DNA of 64,000 bases from Ignavibacteria bacterium (GTDB lineage: Bacteria > Bacteroidota > Ignavibacteria > Ch128b), in NCBI GenBank assembly GCA_013177855.1, contig JABLYA010000001.1, positions 2,250,983-2,314,982 of the forward strand. The letters are read 5' to 3'. Both the position numbers and the translations under genes were made by a program. This document shows, piece by piece, positions 17,720 to 27,416 of this stretch; within the stretch, counting starts at the first letter, position 1; each line of letters opens with the position of its first letter. A model generated the notes under the pieces. That model made no database searches and was not told the DNA's origin. It saw only the letters and a list, made by a program, of their open reading frames with translations.

Positions 17720-19597
17720 CTACTTCACTAAAATCATTTTTCTTGTTTTTATAAATTTTCCTGCTTTTAATTGATAGAAATAAACACCACTTGTTAATCC
17801 TGATGCATCAAATTCAATCTCATAAATTCCTGGTTTTTTGAATTCATCAATCAATGTTTTTATTTCATTTCCAAGCAAATCAAATACTTTTAATGTCAGA
17901 TAAGATGAGTTGGGTACCTTAAATTTTATTTTTGTTTTTGAGTTGAATGGATTTGGATAATTTTGAAATAATTCCAAGTTAGCTGGAATAACATTAAAAC
18001 CATCTTCTGTTTTTGTCCCAGTCAAATTTTCGTAACAGCCGATATCTACTCCATTACCTTGAGGTCTTAAATTACCTTCAAGATCATTCGTTGGTGCACT
18101 TAGTGGATCTCCCGAATCGATACCTGGACTATTTGGTTTTAAATGATAATTACCTTCAAAACCCCATCCGACAGAATAGAATAGTGGATTCCCATATTTA
18201 TTACCAGGACCAATTTGCTCGATTTCTAATGAAGTATAAGTTGTATTTCCTTTAATTAATAAACGATCATCGTTAGGGGAATAGAATAGATTATAAGTGA
18301 TATTATAATTGACTGAATCACCAAGCCAGATAGTAGGTGCATTATTTCCTCTACTGCAAAAAATAGAATTTACAATTCGTACGTAGACGGGTGTTGTAGG
18401 TGAATCATACTGGACGTGCATAATGTAATTTTCACCAACTGTATCGTCGATGGTGCAATTAATTATTTCAAAATAACTATTATGGTTTTCTGTACTTATT
18501 ACAAGTGGCGACCAGGGAGTTGTTGTTGCATTACCATCACCGCGGCCATAAATTAATGTGTTAACTACCCTTGAAGAATCACCCCAGAGTTTCACACCAT
18601 CACAGGAATTATTTGCAACTATGCATTCATGGATATAAGTTCTCTTTGCTTTTGAATCAAGTCCATCTCCATAATTGTGCGAGGCAATTGTATTGGAAAT
18701 TTCAATTGGGCCTTCCGATGCTTCAATACCAAAGCCATCGGGTCTATCATACGGGCTATTTGAACCATCTCCACCTTGATAATAGTGACCACTATAAGAA
18801 AGATTGCATCCTTTAATTTCGATAAATCTCCAACCGCCACTTTCACCGGCAGGTCCGCCTAATGCACCAAAACCGCAATACTCAATTCTTGAATCCAACA
18901 ATTTTAGTGAATCAATGTCCTGAAAATTCAACCCAAACTCATCAATATGATGAATATATAAGTTTTTTAGAACAATATTTGTGGATTTATTTCCACTTAT
19001 TACTATTCCATCTCTGAAAAATTTACCGTCCCCTGAAAGATTATCATTATGTGTAATCTCAAGATTTTCAATCCATATGTAATTCTTACCTGAAAGATCA
19101 AATGCAGCTCTTAGATTGTTCCCTCCAGCTATTATAGGTCTTGTTCTACCAGAACCAGGCAATACGACCAATGTATCCCCTGGTTGAATCTGCTGTACTG
19201 CAAAACTTAATGTTCTCCATGGCGATTCGAAAGAACCATTACTGCTGTCATTACCATATGGTGAAACATAATAATCACCTTTAATATTTCCACCGATTAT
19301 GTATACCCAGTTCCCAGGATTACCTGAAATTGGGGATATGATGTCTTCTTCTTGGTTCAATTCATAATCATAATTTTGCAATACTCGCTGATCTTTGAAC
19401 ATAGTAAAGGAAAGACTGTCTGAAAAATTCTGTATCAATTGAATTGGCTCATTAAATTCTCTTGAAAAAATATTCTCATTTTGATTTGTTTCAATTGAAA
19501 GGGGTGATGCTTGGTTCATCCCTTGAGCCAGTGAGATAAAAGTATTAAAAATCAGAAATAGCGCGAAAGAAAGAAGTGTGAACTCTTTTTTGACCAT
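17720..19597 (-). CDS. Secreted right-handed beta-helix protein with type IX sorting domain
   Basis: A 625-residue exported protein. The ATG at 19597 is preceded by GGGAGG; an upstream in-frame codon adds five residues. The signal peptide ends SLAQG near residue 25. At ~110 the motif YYVSPYGNDSSNGS starts a DUF1565/pectate-lyase-like parallel beta-helix with repeated NxxI/S rungs to ~510. The segment ending DIGCYE is common in these proteins. A C-terminal sorting domain starts FQNYPNPF (~543) and ends KKMILVK-like (TRKMILVK). It is probably a surface or released polysaccharide-binding or -cleaving protein; no catalytic set can be read with confidence. It stands alone on the minus strand. Confidence 0.88.
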   Translation of the reverse strand: MVKKEFTLLSFALFLIFNTFISLAQGMNQASPLSIETNQNENIFSREFNEPIQLIQNFSDSLSFTMFKDQRVLQNYDYELNQEEDIISPISGNPGNWVYIIGGNIKGDYYVSPYGNDSSNGSFESPWRTLSFAVQQIQPGDTLVVLPGSGRTRPIIAGGNNLRAAFDLSGKNYIWIENLEITHNDNLSGDGKFFRDGIVISGNKSTNIVLKNLYIHHIDEFGLNFQDIDSLKLLDSRIEYCGFGALGGPAGESGGWRFIEIKGCNLSYSGHYYQGGDGSNSPYDRPDGFGIEASEGPIEISNTIASHNYGDGLDSKAKRTYIHECIVANNSCDGVKLWGDSSRVVNTLIYGRGDGNATTTPWSPLVISTENHNSYFEIINCTIDDTVGENYIMHVQYDSPTTPVYVRIVNSIFCSRGNNAPTIWLGDSVNYNITYNLFYSPNDDRLLIKGNTTYTSLEIEQIGPGNKYGNPLFYSVGWGFEGNYHLKPNSPGIDSGDPLSAPTNDLEGNLRPQGNGVDIGCYENLTGTKTEDGFNVIPANLELFQNYPNPFNSKTKIKFKVPNSSYLTLKVFDLLGNEIKTLIDEFKKPGIYEIEFDASGLTSGVYFYQLKAGKFIKTRKMILVK

Positions 19598-19903
19598 AAT
19601 GACCTCCCTCATTTGAATTTATTAACCCTATCTTAAATTAAATGATTCAAAGGAAAATTAAAAGAATAGGTTGAATACAAAAATTCTCAAAACATTTTCG
19701 TTCGGTCTTTTAATTTTTCAATTTGAAGTTTCTTTGATTATTGATCTTAGGATTTCAATTTCTCTAATTAATTTTTACAGCAAATCATCTTTTAATCGAG
19801 GATGAGGTCAATCTTAAATCAAATACAGCCAAACATTTTACTTCAAAATTTATAATTTAATTTCTTTTCTTTAAGTTTGTGAACTAAAAATGAGCGGTTC
19901 AAG
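19598..19903. other. Divergent intergenic region, no gene seen
   Basis: AT-rich spacer between two divergent genes. It must carry promoters in both directions. The only recognisable element is the TAAGTTTG box at 19872-19879 listed separately. No RNA gene or coding frame is supported. Confidence 0.5.
19872..19879 (+). promoter_or_regulatory. Candidate -7 promoter element for the yicC operon
   Basis: TAAGTTTG fits TAnnTTTG and lies 24 bases before the first ATG of the operon. A matching -33 TTTG is not evident. Confidence 0.3.
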
Positions 19904-20779
19904 ATGATTATTAGTATGACTGGATATGGAAATGCTGAATTTGAAAAAGATGGCGTTTCCTATTCTGCAGAAATTAGAAGTTTTAATAGTAAATTTTTGG
20001 AAATCTCAATAAAGCTTCCTCGTGTTCACTCGCAGAGAGAAAATGAGATACGTGAACTCGTAAGAAAATATGTTAATCGAGGCAAAATTATTGTATCTGC
20101 TAACCTCGAGAGAAATGCAAGCTTAAACCTTCCAATAGACATAAATGAAGAAACAATTAAATATCTGAATCAGCTCTTTAAGAAGATTAAGAAGGTTACC
20201 AAATCAAAAGAGAAAATTAAACTTGATCACTTCTTAAAATTTTCGGAAATATTTCAGCACAAAGACGAAGAAATATCCGAAATCGAATTTCAGAATCTTT
20301 ACAATTGCGTTGAACTCTCGATCCAGAAATTAATGGAAATGAAAATTCAAGAAGGGAAAGAATTAGAGAAAGATCTTTTGAATAGAATTGGATTAATTGA
20401 AAATAATGTTTTTGAAATTGAAAGAATCTGGTCAGAAAGGGCAGAGCTGGAATTTCAAAGATTGAAAGAAAAAGCACAGAAATTACTTGAAGGAAAAGAT
20501 GTTAATGAAGAACGCCTGGAACTTGAACTCGCTTTATTGTTGGATAAAATGGATATAACAGAAGAATGCGTAAGATTGAAGAGTCACATTAAATTTTTCA
20601 AAGAATCAATAGATAAAAACGAACCGAGCGGCAGGCGTTTGAGTTTCCTTGCTCAAGAATTGTTAAGAGAAGCAAATACAATCTCGGCTAAATCAAATAG
20701 TGCTGAAATCTCACAGATTGTTGTTTTGATAAAAGAGGAAATCGAAAAAATAAAAGAGCAAATCCAGAACATTGAGTAA
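19904..20779 (+). CDS. yicC: YicC/YloC family endoribonuclease
   Basis: A 291-residue member of the YicC/YloC family, whose characterised members are metal-dependent endoribonucleases. The N-terminal MTGYGNAEFE (residues 5-14) and the NSKFLEISIKLPR segment are the family hallmarks. The C-terminal DUF1732 region carries GRRLSFLAQELLREANTIS (~245-263), with a charged coiled-coil stretch between. It is the first gene of an operon with gmk, rpoZ and coaBC, the same order seen widely in bacteria. Its end overlaps the TTG start of gmk. Confidence 0.95.
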   Translation: MIISMTGYGNAEFEKDGVSYSAEIRSFNSKFLEISIKLPRVHSQRENEIRELVRKYVNRGKIIVSANLERNASLNLPIDINEETIKYLNQLFKKIKKVTKSKEKIKLDHFLKFSEIFQHKDEEISEIEFQNLYNCVELSIQKLMEMKIQEGKELEKDLLNRIGLIENNVFEIERIWSERAELEFQRLKEKAQKLLEGKDVNEERLELELALLLDKMDITEECVRLKSHIKFFKESIDKNEPSGRRLSFLAQELLREANTISAKSNSAEISQIVVLIKEEIEKIKEQIQNIE

Positions 20780-21341
20780 GCAACCAAAACTTATTGTAAT
20801 CTCGGCTCCGAGTGGGACAGGTAAAACCAGCGTTATCAAAGAAATCTTAAAACTTAATCAAGATAAATTAATATTTTCTGTCTCAGCAACCACTCGACCA
20901 AAACGAGCAAATGAAATCGATGGAGTGGATTACTATTTTCTAACTGAAGACGAATTCAAAAAGAAAATTGAAAATGATGAGTTTATAGAGTGGGAAAGAA
21001 TTTATGATTATTATTATGGAACATTAAAGTCAGAGATTGAAAGAGCCAGAAAACTTGGTAAAAATATTTTATTTGAACTCGATGTAAATGGCAGTCTTAA
21101 ACTTAAAAAATTATACCCTAATGCTCACTTAATTTTTATCGTTCCTCCAAGCATTGAAGAGCTGGAAAATAGACTTCGTAAGCGGAATACAGAAACTCCT
21201 GAGACTCTTAAAAAACGAATTGAGCGAGCGAAAATGGAACTCGAAAAAGCAAAATATTTTGATTATGAAGTCAAAAATTATGAGCTCGAAAATGCAATAG
21301 AGGAAGTAAATGAAATAATTCAAAAAATAATTAAGGAATAA
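20772..21341 (+). CDS. gmk: Guanylate kinase
   Basis: Converts (d)GMP to (d)GDP with ATP, 189 residues. The P-loop SAPSGTGKTS (~11-20), the GMP-binding TRPKRANEIDGVDYYF (~42-57) and FELDVNG (~97) are present. The start is a TTG overlapping the last codons of yicC; no ATG upstream of the P-loop is available in frame. The overlap points to translational coupling. Confidence 0.97.
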   Translation: MSKQPKLIVISAPSGTGKTSVIKEILKLNQDKLIFSVSATTRPKRANEIDGVDYYFLTEDEFKKKIENDEFIEWERIYDYYYGTLKSEIERARKLGKNILFELDVNGSLKLKKLYPNAHLIFIVPPSIEELENRLRKRNTETPETLKKRIERAKMELEKAKYFDYEVKNYELENAIEEVNEIIQKIIKE

Positions 21342-21388
21342 TTCAAATTTTGATTTGAACTGCATTCTGAACAAAAGATAAAAATTCT

Positions 21389-21396
21389 TATCTTTG
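21389..21396 (+). promoter_or_regulatory. Candidate internal -7 element before rpoZ
   Basis: TATCTTTG fits TAnnTTTG exactly, with TCTG 20 bases upstream as a three-of-four match to the -33 TTTG. It lies in the 100-base gap between gmk and rpoZ, 45 bases before the ATG, and could give rpoZ and the genes after it their own start. Confidence 0.4.
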
Positions 21397-21441
21397 TAAA
21401 TCAGATGGTGGTATTAATAGTTAATTAAAACGAGGATAAAA

Positions 21442-21729
21442 ATGCCTTTAAAACCAATAGAACTCAAAGAAATTGAAAAACATAATGAAAGTATCTACGA
21501 AGCAATTATAGTTGCAGCTAAAAAAGCACGTCAAATTAACGCTGAAATGAGAGAAATATTTAATAAAAGATTATCCGAACTTCCTCCACAGGTTCAGCTT
21601 GATGATACTGAAGAAGTAGAAAATCCTGATCAAATTAGAATTAGTAAAGAACTTGAAGCTCTTGGAAAACCAACTGAGCAAGCTCTTGAATCATTGCTCA
21701 AAGGTGAAATTGTTTTCAGATATAAATAA
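21442..21729 (+). CDS. rpoZ: DNA-directed RNA polymerase omega subunit family protein
   Basis: A small 95-residue protein consistent with RNA polymerase omega. The N-terminal helix region has NESIYEAIIVAAKKARQIN (~14-32), which corresponds to the omega core helix with its conserved Ala/Arg face. The C-terminal half has the PTEQALESLLKGEIVF motif common in this lineage. The gene order yicC-gmk-rpoZ-coaBC supports the assignment strongly. The sequence diverges from the proteobacterial subunit, which is normal in Bacteroidota relatives. Confidence 0.88.
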   Translation: MPLKPIELKEIEKHNESIYEAIIVAAKKARQINAEMREIFNKRLSELPPQVQLDDTEEVENPDQIRISKELEALGKPTEQALESLLKGEIVFRYK

Positions 21730-21750
21730 TAATTTTTTAATTGTTTTTGA

Positions 21751-22959
21751 TTGACAGATTTAAAAAACAAAAAGATAATTTTAGGAGTAAGCGGTGGAAT
21801 AGCCGCTTACAAATCCTGTTATTTAGTACGCGAACTCGTAAGGCTTGGCGCAGATGTTCGTGTTGTAATGACTCCTTCGGCTTGTGAATTTGTCACTCCA
21901 CTTACATTCTCCACACTATCAAAAAACGAAGTAATTGTTAATATCTTTCCAGAGAAAAAAGAAAATACAAAAACCGCAACCTGGCATATCAATTTAGCTC
22001 AGTGGGCCGATTTAATTGTTATTGCACCTGCAACTGTGAACACAATTGCTAAGATAAATCATGGTATTGCTGATAATGCATTGACTACTTTAGTCTCAGC
22101 AAGAAGATGCCCGATGCTAATCGTTCCTGCTGCTGATGAAGATATGTATTTAAGTTATTCCAATCAGAAAAATATTTCTGAATTAAAGATGCAGGGAATT
22201 CATTTCCTTGAAGCTGAATATGGAGAACTTGCAAGTGGATTGACTGGTTACGGTCGAATGGCAGAAGTTGATTTAATCGTCGATAAAATAAAATCTTTAC
22301 TATATAATTCTGATAAAGATTTTAAGAAGAAAAAAGTTTTGATTACGGCTGGTCCTACATTCGAACCAATTGATCCTGTGAGATTTATTGGTAATCGTTC
22401 AAGTGGAAAGATGGGGCACGCTCTAGCGTTGGCTTCATTATACCGTGGTGCAAATGTGACAGTTATTACTGGTCCGACTAATTTGAACTATCCTTCTGCA
22501 ATTAAGTTGATCAAAGTAAGAACAGCAGAAGAAATGTTTAATGCCGTAAAAAAAGAATTTCCAAAATGCGATATTTTTATCTCAGCTGCTGCAGTGTCAG
22601 ATTATCGCCCCAAACAAATATCAAAGTCAAAAATTAAAAAGACTCAATCCCATCTGGTAATTGAACTCGTTGAGAACAAGGATATATTGAAAGAAATTTC
22701 AAAGTTTAAGAAGAAAAACCAGATTGTTGTTGGATTTTCCGTTGAAACAGAAAACGAAATTGAAAATTCTAAGGCAAAGCTTGTAAAGAAAAAACTTGAT
22801 ATGATTGTAATCAATAATCCACTTGAAGAAGGTTCAGCATTTGAAGTTGATACCAATCAGATTTATATTTTGAAAAAAGACGGCAGCTTTCAAAAGTATC
22901 CAAAAAAATTCAAATTTGATGTTGCCAATGATATTCTTGACGAGATAAAAAAATTATGA
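21751..22959 (+). CDS. coaBC: Bifunctional phosphopantothenoylcysteine decarboxylase/synthetase
   Basis: Two steps of coenzyme A synthesis in one 402-residue protein. The N-terminal flavin-dependent CoaC half has GVSGGIAAYK (~11-20), PSACEFVTPLTF (~45-56), the catalytic His in TWHINLAQW (~78) and the PATVNTIAK loop. The C-terminal CoaB half begins VLITAGPTFEPIDPVRFIGN (~193) with the NRSSGKMG nucleotide-binding motif and SAAAVSDYRP (~278). The start is a TTG; no ATG lies nearby. It overlaps the next gene by 4 bases. Confidence 0.97.
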   Translation: MTDLKNKKIILGVSGGIAAYKSCYLVRELVRLGADVRVVMTPSACEFVTPLTFSTLSKNEVIVNIFPEKKENTKTATWHINLAQWADLIVIAPATVNTIAKINHGIADNALTTLVSARRCPMLIVPAADEDMYLSYSNQKNISELKMQGIHFLEAEYGELASGLTGYGRMAEVDLIVDKIKSLLYNSDKDFKKKKVLITAGPTFEPIDPVRFIGNRSSGKMGHALALASLYRGANVTVITGPTNLNYPSAIKLIKVRTAEEMFNAVKKEFPKCDIFISAAAVSDYRPKQISKSKIKKTQSHLVIELVENKDILKEISKFKKKNQIVVGFSVETENEIENSKAKLVKKKLDMIVINNPLEEGSAFEVDTNQIYILKKDGSFQKYPKKFKFDVANDILDEIKKL

Positions 22960-23687
22960 GTAAAGATAAAAACGAACTTTTTGATAAGATTGAAGACTTT
23001 TTGCGTTATCAAGAAGAATTGAATCTTCCAATCTATGTTAATGAATCCAGTTCGAATAAAAGTGTTAAGAAACTAAATACGGAATTTATTGACTATTACT
23101 TAAAAAACATTGACGAGGATTTTGTAAAAGCTAATTCGCTTGTTGAACTGGATAAAATGATCAATCAATGTCAGAAATGCCCACTTGGAAAAACACGAAC
23201 AAAATTTGTATTTGGTGTTGGCAATCCATCTGCTGATATCGTTTTTATTGGTGAAGCTCCGGGCGCAGATGAAGATCTTCAAGGTGAACCTTTTGTTGGA
23301 AGAGCTGGAAAACTTTTAACTGAAACATTAAAGAAGATAGGACTCCAGCGAGAAGAAGTTTACATTTGTAATATATTGAAATGTCGTCCACCAAATAATA
23401 GAGATCCACTACCTCAGGAAGTAGAAAAGTGCGAACCATATCTTTTGAAACAGTTGAGCTTAATTAAACCAAAAATAGTTGTGGCTTTAGGTCGAATTGC
23501 TGCAAACACTCTCTTGCGAAAGAATGAAACTTTAAGCAATCTCCGAAAAAATATTTATAACTATTACGAAATTCCTCTATTTGTTACTTTTCACCCTGCT
23601 GCTATTTTGCGAAATATGGGATGGAAAACTACTTTTGAAGAGGATTTAATTAAAATGAAGAATTACTACGATACTTTAGTGAGGTGA
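22956..23687 (+). CDS. Uracil-DNA glycosylase, family 4
   Basis: Removes uracil from DNA; family 4 enzymes carry a 4Fe-4S cluster. Of 243 residues, the first ~65 are a variable extension. Then follow CQKCPLG (~71-77, two cluster cysteines), GEAPGADEDLQGEPFVGRAG (~99-118), CNILKCRPPNNRDP (~139-152, with a further cysteine), CEPYL (~160) and the HPAAILRN loop near 218. It sits between coaBC (4-base overlap) and dnaB (3 bases), so it belongs to the same operon. Confidence 0.95.
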   Translation: MSKDKNELFDKIEDFLRYQEELNLPIYVNESSSNKSVKKLNTEFIDYYLKNIDEDFVKANSLVELDKMINQCQKCPLGKTRTKFVFGVGNPSADIVFIGEAPGADEDLQGEPFVGRAGKLLTETLKKIGLQREEVYICNILKCRPPNNRDPLPQEVEKCEPYLLKQLSLIKPKIVVALGRIAANTLLRKNETLSNLRKNIYNYYEIPLFVTFHPAAILRNMGWKTTFEEDLIKMKNYYDTLVR

Positions 23688-23690
23688 AAA

Positions 23691-25190
23691 ATGGCAAAAA
23701 GAGTTTCAAATGATCGCTCGATAAAAATTTCATTCGAGGACGCAAATAAATCTATGCCCTACGCACCGGAGATTGAAAAAAGTGTTCTTGCTACAATGAT
23801 TTCAGACCCTCAGTGCATTAACAGAGTTACTGAGATAATTACTGATGAAAGGATGTTTTACTCAGAAGCGAATCAAAAAATTTACCGTGTGATTAGAGAT
23901 TTTACAGCTGTTAATCCTGCTGAAAATTTAAATCTTCCTATTGTTCTCGAAAAACTCAATGAAAGAAATTTAATTGAAGAAATTGGTGGTGTAAGTTACC
24001 TGCTTGAACTTTCAAGAATGGTTGAGAGCTCTGAAAATATAGAGGGAATGTGTAAAATTCTTGTCGAAAAATTTATGACAAGAGAAATTATTACTCATTG
24101 TTTAAACATCGCTTCTAAAGGTTACAGTGGGTCAACTGATGTCTTTGATTTATTAAATGATGCTGAAGCGGGTTTATTTAAGATTTCGGAATTAAAGTTT
24201 AAGAAGACTTATTTTGATTTTTCGAAGCTTGTGCAAAGGACTGTTGATTTCATAGAAAAAATGAAAAAGTCTGAAGTATCAGGAATTTCAACTGGTTATA
24301 CAATTTTGAACAATTTGACAGGCGGGTTTCAAGATTCGGATTTGATAATTATTGCAGCAAGACCAGGTGTTGGAAAAACTGCACTTGGTTTATCGCTTAC
24401 TTACAACATTTCAAAATATTCCAAAATCCCTGTCGGTTTTTTCAGTCTTGAAATGAAAGCAGAACAGATTGTTATTCGTTTGATAAGCATGGAATCTAAA
24501 ATTGATGTTAGAAAAATCAGGACAGGGCGCTTCTCTAAGGAAGAAGAGCCAAAAATTACTAAAGCCATAAGATCCTTAGGTAATCTTAAAATTTTTATTG
24601 ATGATACTCCTGCAATTTCATTGCACGAGTTAAGAGCAAAAGCAAGAAGAATGATTTCTGAAAATGAAGTTAGAATCATTTTTGTTGATTATTTGCAGTT
24701 GATGCAGGGACCCGCCGATGCTGAAAGTCGTGAGAGAGAAATTTCATACATTTCAAGAGGATTGAAAGCATTAGCCAAAGAGCTCGATATTCCAATTGTT
24801 GCGCTTGCTCAGCTAAATCGTCAGGTGGAAATTCGACAAACAAAAAGACCAATGCTATCAGACTTGCGTGAATCTGGTGCAATTGAACAGGACGCAGATA
24901 TTGTTTGTTTCCTTCATAGACCCGATTTGTATGCTAAAAGTTCAGATAGTGATAAGACTGATTCTCCAGATGAACCAAAACTGGTAGAATTTATAATTGC
25001 AAAACAAAGGAATGGTCCAACTGGATCGTTTGATTTACTATTTTTCCCGCAATTCACAAGATTTGAAGAGAAAACAACTGATGATTTCAGACAGTTGGTT
25101 TCTGAAAAAACTTATATATCGGAAGATTTTGATACATATCAAGAAGATTTTGATCAGGAAGAATCACCTTCAGAGAATGCACCGTTTTAA
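23691..25190 (+). CDS. dnaB: Replicative DNA helicase
   Basis: Hexameric 5'-3' replication-fork helicase, 499 residues. The N-terminal primase-interacting domain starts at APEIEKSVLATMI (~24). The RecA-like domain has Walker A ARPGVGKTALG (~223-233), FSLEMKAEQ, Walker B VDYLQLMQG (~328) and the arginine-finger region with RESGAIEQDAD (~393). No intein is present. The acidic tail is rich in Glu/Asp/Ser. A GAGGTG site precedes the ATG and a strong terminator follows, making dnaB the last gene of the operon. Confidence 0.98.
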   Translation: MAKRVSNDRSIKISFEDANKSMPYAPEIEKSVLATMISDPQCINRVTEIITDERMFYSEANQKIYRVIRDFTAVNPAENLNLPIVLEKLNERNLIEEIGGVSYLLELSRMVESSENIEGMCKILVEKFMTREIITHCLNIASKGYSGSTDVFDLLNDAEAGLFKISELKFKKTYFDFSKLVQRTVDFIEKMKKSEVSGISTGYTILNNLTGGFQDSDLIIIAARPGVGKTALGLSLTYNISKYSKIPVGFFSLEMKAEQIVIRLISMESKIDVRKIRTGRFSKEEEPKITKAIRSLGNLKIFIDDTPAISLHELRAKARRMISENEVRIIFVDYLQLMQGPADAESREREISYISRGLKALAKELDIPIVALAQLNRQVEIRQTKRPMLSDLRESGAIEQDADIVCFLHRPDLYAKSSDSDKTDSPDEPKLVEFIIAKQRNGPTGSFDLLFFPQFTRFEEKTTDDFRQLVSEKTYISEDFDTYQEDFDQEESPSENAPF

Positions 25191-25218
25191 TTTTTTATAA
25201 GTTTGAAAATTTTTTTCT

Positions 25219-25255
25219 AAAGTCAGATCGGAATTTTTCTGGTCTGACTTTTTTT
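25219..25255 (+). terminator. Rho-independent terminator after dnaB
   Basis: An 11-bp stem (AAAGTCAGATC with GGTCTGACTTT, one G-T pair) and an 11-base loop run into a T-tract. It ends the yicC-dnaB operon before the convergent nfo gene. Confidence 0.88.
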
Positions 25256-25348
25256 ATTGAATTATGCAAAGTTCTGATAACTTTTTGAGACTTTTTTATT
25301 TGGAAATAGTAGTCAATCATTTCAAATAAATAATTCATTCCTTGTGTA

Positions 25349-26212
25349 TTAGTGAAGGTTAGTTTTCACAAGTCTTAATAACTTTCTCATATTGATTATA
25401 TCCTCTTTCATATCTTCACCTTTAGGTGTTTCTAAAATTTTGGGAATTGAAAAAAATCTCTCATCATTCATTATAAACCTGAAACCGTTTAATCCAATCT
25501 TTCCTTTACCAATATGTTCATGACGATCTACTCTTTCTCCCAGACCTTTTTTTGAGTCATTCATATGAAATGCTTTTAGATATTTTAAGCCGATAACTTC
25601 ATCAAATTCTTGAAAGGTTTTTTCATAACCTTTTTCAGTCCTTATGTCGTAACCAGCTGCAAAAATATGGCAGGTATCCACACATACTGCCAATCGTTTT
25701 TTATCTTCAACAAGGTCAATAATTTTTCTAATCTGTTCGAACTTATAACCTATGCTCGTTCCTTGTCCAGCGGTTGTTTCGATCATGCATTTAACTTTGT
25801 AACCTTTTGTTTTATCGTGAGCAATATTTATTGATTCTGCTATAAGTTTAATTCCATCAAGTTCTCCCATTCCCATATGTGAACCTGGATGAAAATTTAA
25901 GTAATCAATTCCAAGCAATTCACATCGGTTAAGTTCGTCAATAAAAGCTTCTCTCGATTTTTTTAAGATTGATTTATCCTTTGCACAAAGATTGATTAAA
26001 TAAGAATCGTGAGCAATTACAGGTTTTAAATTTTTGAGTTTAATAAGTCTTTTATAATTTTGAATAACCTGTTCATTTAAAGGTTTTGCATACCATTGAT
26101 TACTATTCTTTGTGAAAAGTTGAAATGTTGTACAACCAATTCTGGCAGCTCGTTCAACTGCTTTATCGACTCCACCAGCAATGGAGGTATGTGCTCCAAG
26201 TAAAATTTTCAT
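25349..26212 (-). CDS. nfo: Deoxyribonuclease IV (endonuclease IV)
   Basis: AP endonuclease of base-excision repair, 287 residues, normal for the family. The start is set by MKILLGAHTSIAGG, the conserved N-terminus; a longer frame reaching upstream adds a hydrophobic stretch that is not part of the family. Zinc ligands are seen in GAHTS (~7), NFHPGSH (~110), ETTAGQG (~145), DTCH (~180), HMNDSK (~215), DRHEHIGKG (~228) and LETPKG. It is divergent from anmK with only 19 bases between the two start codons, leaving little room for separate promoters. Confidence 0.97.
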   Translation of the reverse strand: MKILLGAHTSIAGGVDKAVERAARIGCTTFQLFTKNSNQWYAKPLNEQVIQNYKRLIKLKNLKPVIAHDSYLINLCAKDKSILKKSREAFIDELNRCELLGIDYLNFHPGSHMGMGELDGIKLIAESINIAHDKTKGYKVKCMIETTAGQGTSIGYKFEQIRKIIDLVEDKKRLAVCVDTCHIFAAGYDIRTEKGYEKTFQEFDEVIGLKYLKAFHMNDSKKGLGERVDRHEHIGKGKIGLNGFRFIMNDERFFSIPKILETPKGEDMKEDIINMRKLLRLVKTNLH

Positions 26213-26231
26213 AACAAATCCATTTTTAATT

Positions 26232-27416
26232 ATGAATAGATTAATCAAACTACAAAATAAAAAAAAGAAAATTGTAATCGGATTGATGTCAGGCACATCA
26301 GTCGATGGGATTGATGCAGCCTTAGTCGAAGTTAAAGGAAATGGTGTTAATACAAAGTTTAGAGAATTATTCTTTAAAACTTATCCATATCCTAAAGGCT
26401 CAAAAGAGTTAATTCTAAAAAATTCATTAAAAGAAACAAGCAATGTAGAAGATATCTGTAGATTGAATTTTTTAATTGGCAAATTGTTCGCCAAAGCGGC
26501 AACTAAACTTTGCAAAGATTTTGGAATTTCAATTACACAGGTTGATTTAATCGGTTCACATGGACAAACAATTCATCACTTACCTGTTGAGAAAAAACTG
26601 TTTGGTGAAAAAATCAAGTCAACATTACAGATTGGAGATCCATCAGTCATTGCAAAGTTAACTGGAGTGGTGACAGTTGGTGATTTTAGAATTGGAGATA
26701 TGGCTTTGAATGGAGAAGGTGCACCGCTTGTGCCTTATTTCGATTTCTTAGCTTTCAGGTCCGATAAAACTAACAGAGCTCTTTTAAATATTGGCGGTAT
26801 TTCAAACATTACTCTTCTAAAAAAGAACGCCGCAATAGATGATGTTATTGCATTTGATACAGGTCCAGGAAATATTTTGATTGATCTTCTGGTGAAAAAG
26901 TTTTTTAATAAAAAATTCGATAAAGATGGAAAGATTGCAAGTTCGGGAAAAATTGATGAGAGACTTTTCAAAAAAATTATTGAGCTGGATGATTTCATTA
27001 ATAGAAAACCGCCTAAATCAACTGGAAGAGAAAGATACAATGAAGAATTTTTAATAAAAGTTTTGAATGATTTTAGAAGTTTACAACCGAAAGATATTGT
27101 TGCAACTTTTAGCGAATACACTGCATATGCGGTGTTTTATAATTATCATAAATTTTTGAAAAGATATTCAGAAATTTCAGAATTACTTGTGAGCGGTGGG
27201 GGCTCCAATAATCCTTACATTATGAAAGCGTTACAAAAATATTTTGGTGAAAAAGTCAAAGTAAAAAAAGTTGAAACTGATAACTTTTCAGTTGATTCTA
27301 AAGAAGCAGTGTGTTTTGCAATATTTGCTAATGAAACCATCTCAGAAAATCCAATCAATATTCCTTCTGTTACAGGTGCAACATCGAAAACAATTCTTGG
27401 AAAAATTTGTTTATGA
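26232..27416 (+). CDS. anmK: Anhydro-N-acetylmuramic acid kinase
   Basis: Cell-wall recycling kinase that opens and phosphorylates 1,6-anhydro-MurNAc, 394 residues. Motifs: GLMSGTSVDGIDAALVE (~17-33), SHGQTIHHLP (~105), GDFRIGDMALNGEGAPLVPYFD region (~150), LNIGGISN (~183), DTGPGN (~205) and the ATPase motif LVSGGGSNN (~323). An in-frame ATG 51 bases upstream lies inside nfo and is not needed by the family alignment. Its stop overlaps the ATG of the next gene (ATGA). Confidence 0.95.
   Translation: MNRLIKLQNKKKKIVIGLMSGTSVDGIDAALVEVKGNGVNTKFRELFFKTYPYPKGSKELILKNSLKETSNVEDICRLNFLIGKLFAKAATKLCKDFGISITQVDLIGSHGQTIHHLPVEKKLFGEKIKSTLQIGDPSVIAKLTGVVTVGDFRIGDMALNGEGAPLVPYFDFLAFRSDKTNRALLNIGGISNITLLKKNAAIDDVIAFDTGPGNILIDLLVKKFFNKKFDKDGKIASSGKIDERLFKKIIELDDFINRKPPKSTGRERYNEEFLIKVLNDFRSLQPKDIVATFSEYTAYAVFYNYHKFLKRYSEISELLVSGGGSNNPYIMKALQKYFGEKVKVKKVETDNFSVDSKEAVCFAIFANETISENPINIPSVTGATSKTILGKICL

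Noticed and set aside
26181-26231. Upstream extension of anmK
   Set aside because: It lies inside nfo on the other strand and precedes the conserved N-terminus; the ATG at 26232 suffices.
26213-26296. N-terminal extension of nfo
   Set aside because: The extra 28 hydrophobic residues are not part of the endonuclease IV family and would overlap the anmK start.
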